NCBI GenBank assembly: GCA_018666055.1
Contig: JABJAS010000106.1
Span: 1-6,461 of the forward strand
DNA: 6,461 bases
Direction of reading: 5' to 3'
Source: Halieaceae bacterium
Lineage (GTDB): Bacteria; Pseudomonadota; Gammaproteobacteria; Pseudomonadales; Halieaceae
How positions within the stretch are numbered: the first letter of the stretch is position 1; each line of letters starts with the position of its first letter. Both the position numbers and the translations under genes were made by a program. Below, one piece after another: positions 1-6,461 of the stretch. The notes under the pieces were generated by a model. The model saw only the letters and a list, made by a program, of their open reading frames with translations. It did not search any database and was not told where the DNA came from.

Positions 1-2098
1 AGTACCCTCTTCGCACAACTCACACTGCGCCGCAATCGCTAAGACCGTATCGACCATGGTTTGTTCCGCGTCTTGCGCCATCCCGGCGGGTCGTTGCCGC
101 CAGTGATCAATCGAGGCGCGCAGATCAACATAATGTCGGTATAGATCCGAATGCGTTACAGGTGGCGTGAGGTAACTGACGAGTGTCGATGCCGCACGTC
201 GCTTGGCAATCAATCCCTCGGAGGGGTTATTCGCAGCGTATAAATAAACATTTGGTAGGTCAGCAATCAGCCGATCAGGCCAGCAAGAACTTGATAAGCC
301 CACCTGCTTTCCTGGCATGAACTCTAACGAACCGTGGGTGCCAAAGTGCAATACGGCGTCAGCACCGTAGCCCTCTCGAATCCAGCGATAGAACGCTGAG
401 AACGCATGTGTCGGCGCCAAGCCACCCTCGAAAAGCAACCGCATAGGATCACCTTCGTAACCGATGGACGGTTGAATACCGACCAACACATTGCCAAATG
501 ATTCACCCAAAATAAACAGATGCTGCCCATCAGTCAGCTCTTTACCTGGCGCCGGACCCCATTGCGCTTCGATTTCGTCGAGCCATGGCTCAGACCGCAC
601 ATGATCATCGACCGGTATGCGGTGATGCACATTCGCTTCGGCGCCGAACTGCTTTGCGTTACCCGATAACACGGCGTCGCGCAGTGCTTCATGCGACTCG
701 GGTAAGTCGACGTGGTAGCCGTCTTCGCGCATGCCGCGCAGGGTATTAAATAGCGATTCAAAAACGCTCAAGTGTGCCGCAGTGCCCGTTGCGCCGCTGT
801 TCGGCGGAAAATTAAACAACACAATTGCCACTTTACGTTCTGCTTTTGACGACCGCCGCAACGACACCAATCGCTCAACTCGGTCAGCCAATCTGACGAC
901 ACGCTCTGGATGCGGCTGCATATCAGATTGTCCATTAGTCGCCACATCGGACCGGCCACCGAAGACCATGGCACCGGTCGCGCCATCCAGTTCTGGAATC
1001 GCAACCATCATCGTTGCCTCAACCGGCATCAACCCAGTCGTTGACGCTTCCCAGTCCTGTAGGCTCTGAAATTCCAATCCCTGAACGGCCAAATAAGGGA
1101 CGTCTAGCTTCTCAAGCAGCTCTTGCGCGGCATCCGTATCGTTGTACGCAGGCCCCCCAACTAGCGAGAAACCGGTCAGCGAGACCACTGCATCGACAAT
1201 CGGCTTCCCCCGATCCATGAAAAAAGCATCCACTGCAGGTCGCGCATCAAGACCTGAAGCAAACGCCGGGATCACGCGCAATCCGCGCCCTTCCAATGAC
1301 TCGATCACCGCGTCGTAATGGCCGCTATTCCCAGACAGGGCATAAGAGCGCATCAATAACAAACCCACCGTCCCGGTTTTTTTCTGTTTTGACACCCGCG
1401 GCAACTGAGCAGGATCATCGGTGATTCGATTCGGCAAGCTCTTGTGGTAGACGCCCGTTTCGGGATACTCCACAGGCGGCTCGTAAGTCAGACTCTCTTT
1501 GAGCGAGGCGTGGGCACCTTCTGCATAACGTGAAATCAAAAACGCCATCATGCGGGCCAGATTGACTTCTGATCCTGCCAGCCAATATTGCAAGGTTAAA
1601 AAATACGCGCGCACGTCTTGTGCGGTGCCCGGTATGAACCGTAACAGGCGCGGTAAGCGACGGAGCATCGTCATTTGTTGCGCGCCTGCTGGTCGCTTTG
1701 ACTTATCACCGCCACCCCGCATCCGCTTCAGCAGCGCCATGGCGCCCGTGGCTTCGGTATCCATGCGGAACCGGCCCATGCGTGTAAAACGCATAATTTC
1801 GGGAGCCGACATGCAGCAAATCATCGCGTCACAGTGATCACTGCGGTCGCTGAGCGCTTCGCGAACCGCCTCAATATGCGGCTCCATAAACAGCATGGTG
1901 ACAATGATGATGTCACCTTCGGCTATTGCCGATAGGGTTGTCTCAAGTGACGCCGGATCGCGGTCCCACTCGGTTGCGGCATGCGACGAGACCGATAGAG
2001 CAGGCACCTGCTTTGACAACGCCTTAGCCGCCCGAGTCCACGCCCCACTGACATGGTTATCAAGCGTGACCAGCACAACCCGCAGCGGGTTGGCACTG

Positions 2099-2127
<29 letters not shown>
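1..2127 (-). CDS. bchH: Magnesium chelatase subunit H, N-terminal 709 codons (partial; 3' end beyond the window)
   Basis: BchH is the large cytoplasmic subunit of magnesium chelatase. It binds protoporphyrin IX and, with the ATPase subunits BchI and BchD (not here), inserts Mg2+ in the first committed step of bacteriochlorophyll synthesis. I translated the minus strand from ATG at 2127-2125; the frame stays open for 709 codons to the window edge. Visible landmarks are [10 protein letters not shown] at residues 16-25, the usual start of the BchH N-terminal domain; [12 protein letters not shown] near 261-272; and the BchH/CobN-family signature [14 protein letters not shown] around 595-608, followed by [15 protein letters not shown]. 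The family is usually about 1,200 residues, so a little over half is present. The start lies inside bchB, giving a 29-base overlap in another frame; the upstream GAGA is a weak ribosome-binding site, so translational coupling is likely. CobN of cobalamin synthesis is the related alternative, but the N-terminus and the bch neighbours argue for BchH. Confidence 0.97.
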
Positions 2128-5483
<3,356 letters not shown>

Positions 5484-5488
5484 ACAAA

Positions 5489-5493
5489 CCTCC
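5489..5493 (-). promoter_or_regulatory. Ribosome-binding site of bchF, decides the start
   Basis: On the minus strand GGAGG is followed by TTTGT and then ATG, a 5-base spacing. It is the reason for choosing the start at 5483 over the in-frame upstream ATG at 5558, which overlaps the promoter and operator. Confidence 0.85.
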
Positions 5494-5529
5494 AACCGCA
5501 GCAGACGCCACGGCGATATTATGAGATTC

Positions 5530-5558
5530 AGAGTAGAGACAGCTCGGCGTAGTGTCAA
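5530..5558 (-). promoter_or_regulatory. Candidate sigma-70 promoter for the bchFNBH operon
   Basis: Reading the minus strand, a perfect -35 hexamer TTGACA (5558-5553) is followed by exactly 17 bases and TACTCT (5535-5530), a 3/6 match to TATAAT. Transcription would start near 5523, leaving a leader of about 40 bases before the bchF ATG. The -35 element is one arm of the first PpsR box, so repressor binding would block polymerase. An alternative -10, CATAAT (5523-5518, 5/6), lacks a good -35 at normal spacing and could serve an activator-dependent start. The placement is inferred from hexamers alone. Confidence 0.6.
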
Positions 5559-5570
5559 ACATTTTTTACA
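5553..5570. promoter_or_regulatory. PpsR/CrtJ operator box 1 (TGT-N12-ACA) at the bchF promoter
   Basis: The sequence TGT (5553-5555), 12 bases, ACA (5568-5570) is an exact match to the known PpsR/CrtJ operator TGT-N12-ACA. The inner bases extend the fit on the left arm (TGTCAA) but not on the right (TTTACA). It covers the predicted -35 hexamer of the bchF promoter, the usual position for aerobic repression of bch genes by PpsR. The ppsR-type gene is only about 200 bases away. Confidence 0.8.
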
Positions 5571-5578
5571 TGTATCAA
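5565..5578. promoter_or_regulatory. Weak FNR-like palindrome next to PpsR box 1
   Basis: TTTAC-ATGT-ATCAA matches the FNR consensus TTGAT-N4-ATCAA at 8 of 10 positions, with one perfect half-site (on the minus strand TTGAT). It overlaps the right end of the PpsR box and lies about 48 bases upstream of the predicted bchF transcription start, or about 61 if the alternative CATAAT -10 is used. FNR-type proteins activate some bch genes under low oxygen in other phototrophs. The region is AT-rich, so a chance match is quite possible. Confidence 0.25.
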
Positions 5579-5686
5579 TTTAATCGTTTTTGACACTTGT
5601 CGATCGGTTTTCAAGGTAGCAATACTGCTTAAAGGTCTTTTTATCGGGGATTTAGTGTGCGAGACTCCGTTTCTAGAGCGCGATGG

Positions 5687-5704
5687 TGTCAAAATATTGA
5701 GACA
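5687..5704. promoter_or_regulatory. PpsR/CrtJ operator box 2 (TGT-N12-ACA) upstream of ppsR
   Basis: TGT (5687-5689), 12 bases, ACA (5702-5704) is a second exact TGT-N12-ACA match, with the fuller left arm TGTCAA. It lies 51 bases before the ppsR start codon and 134 bases centre-to-centre from box 1. Its position suggests autoregulation of ppsR and possibly cooperative binding with box 1. I did not find a convincing ppsR promoter: TTGAGA at 5697-5702 is a 5/6 match to -35 but has no good -10 downstream. Confidence 0.7.
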
Positions 5705-5721
5705 CTCATTATTGAGACACT
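5695..5721. repeat. Tandem duplication, 12-base unit TATTGAGACACT, 15-base period
   Basis: TATTGAGACACT occurs at 5695-5706 and again exactly at 5710-5721. The first copy supplies the right arm of PpsR box 2 (GAGACA). The second copy repeats that arm but has no TGT at the correct distance, so it offers only an extra half-site. The 15-base period preserves the reading frame that continues into ppsR. Confidence 0.85.
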
Positions 5722-5730
5722 ACCGCGGCA

Positions 5731-5758
5731 GGCCAAAAACTTGGAGGCCAAAAACTTG
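5731..5758 (+). repeat. Tandem duplication, 13-base unit GGCCAAAAACTTG, 15-base period, copying the ppsR start region
   Basis: GGCCAAAAACTTG occurs at 5731-5743 and exactly again at 5746-5758. Each copy holds a purine-rich ribosome-binding sequence, an A-rich spacer and a TTG. The first is GCAGG before TTG 5741, and the second GGAGG before TTG 5756. The period of 15 equals that of the duplication immediately upstream. Confidence 0.9.
5743..5747 (+). promoter_or_regulatory. Ribosome-binding site of ppsR, decides the TTG start
   Basis: GGAGG followed by eight bases and TTG at 5756-5758. No in-frame ATG occurs until well inside the first conserved domain, so this strong site supports an unusual TTG start. 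Confidence 0.75.
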
Positions 5759-6461
5759 TCAATCTCCACACAAGCAGGCACGGAAGCATTGCTGGCGAGC
5801 CTCGCGGACTTGCAAATCACCCTAAACGACTCATTTCGGATCGCCGACGTCGCTTCAGACTCAGGGCCAATGCGGCAATTACCCCGCGACGCCATGATTG
5901 GCCGTCCCTGGCTGGAGCTGGTTCGCGAATCGGACACCGACATAGCACAAGCCGCACTGACTGCGGCAGTGTCAGACCCAGGAACTGCGCATCGGGTTGA
6001 TGTTGCCATCGTATTGGGACCTGAAGCTGAGCCGCTGCCCACTATTTGCTGGCTATGCGCGAACGACACCGACCAAACGATCCGATTGGCTTGCGTTGAT
6101 TTGCGGAGCGAAACCAATTTACGGCAGCAACTCGTCAACGCTCAGCGCACGCTGGAACAAGACTATTGGAGCAACCGTCGACTGGAGGCCCGTTACCGGC
6201 GCATGCTGGAAATGGTGGCCGAAGGCTTTCTCGTAGTAGACGATCTGTCAGGTCGAGTGCTCGAAGCCAACAGTGTCGCAAGCAGCCTATTAGCGCTGGA
6301 AGACGGCGCCCTTGTCGGGCGCGTTTTCCCTGTCGGTCTTGATGATAAAGGTGCCCGCGCGCTGAACGAGTTACAAAGAGAAGCACGCAGCACGACGGGC
6401 GTCGTCCCGGGAGAAATCACGACATCAAGCGGCGACACACTGAAAACGGGCGTGACTTGCC
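5756..6461 (+). CDS. ppsR: PpsR/CrtJ-type photosynthesis repressor, N-terminal 235 codons (partial)
   Basis: PpsR (CrtJ) is a cytoplasmic PAS-domain DNA-binding protein with a C-terminal Fis-type helix-turn-helix; it represses bch, crt and puc genes under oxygen. Only the first 235 residues are in the window, so the DNA-binding domain is not seen. Visible parts are an N-terminal sensory domain (about 8-118), then a linker helix with LVNAQRTLEQDYWSNRRLE (126-144) that closely resembles the Q-linker of Rhodobacter PpsR (LVAAQLAMERDYETQREME), then the start of the first PAS domain (RYRRMLEMVAEGFLVVDD, then GRVLEANSVASSLL). The start is TTG 5756 with GGAGG 8 bases upstream; this gives an N-terminus of about the same length as R. 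sphaeroides PpsR. The frame is open back to GTG 5657, and TTG 5741 is another possible start. Cys98 and Cys101 form a CxxC in the N domain. It is divergent from bchF and shares its control region. A generic PAS regulator is a less likely alternative. Confidence 0.9.
   Translation, partial: MSISTQAGTEALLASLADLQITLNDSFRIADVASDSGPMRQLPRDAMIGRPWLELVRESDTDIAQAALTAAVSDPGTAHRVDVAIVLGPEAEPLPTICWLCANDTDQTIRLACVDLRSETNLRQQLVNAQRTLEQDYWSNRRLEARYRRMLEMVAEGFLVVDDLSGRVLEANSVASSLLALEDGALVGRVFPVGLDDKGARALNELQREARSTTGVVPGEITTSSGDTLKTGVTC

Noticed and set aside
731..1069. A 112-codon plus-strand open frame inside bchH
   Set aside because: It is a shadow of bchH; the minus-strand frame is continuous and matches BchH through this segment.
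5484..5558. Extension of bchF by 25 residues to an upstream ATG at 5558
   Set aside because: The extension runs across the -10 and -35 elements and the PpsR box, has no good ribosome-binding site, and BchF proteins normally begin near the position given by the start at 5483.
5683..5700. ATG at 5683 as a start for ppsR or a leader peptide
   Set aside because: It is out of frame with ppsR and reaches a stop after five codons; there is no convincing ribosome-binding site, and it overlaps operator box 2.
5689..6138. A 149-codon open frame on the minus strand, opposite the start of ppsR
   Set aside because: It is antisense to a well-supported PpsR coding region, rich in Ser/Ala/Arg as expected for a shadow frame, has no recognisable domain and would end inside the operator region.

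Overview
The window is a piece of a photosynthesis gene cluster from an anoxygenic phototrophic proteobacterium. It holds the start of the bacteriochlorophyll operon bchF-bchN-bchB-bchH on the minus strand and, facing away from it, the 5' part of a ppsR/crtJ-type regulator gene on the plus strand. The use of light-independent protochlorophyllide reductase and BchF, together with PpsR and its TGT-N12-ACA operators, fits purple bacteria. Base composition looks intermediate (mid-50s % GC by eye, not computed), lower than typical Rhodobacter. An aerobic gammaproteobacterial phototroph (OM60/NOR5-like) is my best guess, but that rests on general impression rather than a search.

Layout by region. 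1-2127 (minus): the first 709 codons of bchH, the large porphyrin-binding subunit of magnesium chelatase; its 3' end lies outside the window. 2099-3673 (minus): bchB. 3664-4950 (minus): bchN. 4947-5483 (minus): bchF. Successive genes overlap by 4, 10 and 29 bases, so this is one tightly coupled transcription unit. 5484-5755: a 272-base divergent control region with two exact TGT-N12-ACA PpsR/CrtJ boxes, a sigma-70-like promoter for bchF overlapped by one box, a weak FNR-like palindrome, and two 15-base-period duplications just before ppsR. 5756-6461 (plus): ppsR, 235 codons, running off the right edge.

How they work together. BchH presents protoporphyrin IX for Mg insertion, with partners outside the window. 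BchN and BchB form the catalytic NB component of the dark-operative protochlorophyllide reductase, which needs BchL, not present here. BchF hydrates the 3-vinyl group on the way to bacteriochlorophyll a. PpsR is the aerobic, redox-responsive repressor of this pathway. The operator at the bchF -35 element and the second operator before ppsR suggest that it represses the operon and itself.

I do not see a wholly new system. The unusual points are in the control region: in-frame 15-base duplications that copy an operator half-site and the ppsR ribosome-binding site with its TTG start, a divergent ppsR directly next to bchF with no aerR/ppaA gene between them, and a CxxC pair in the N-terminal PpsR domain.
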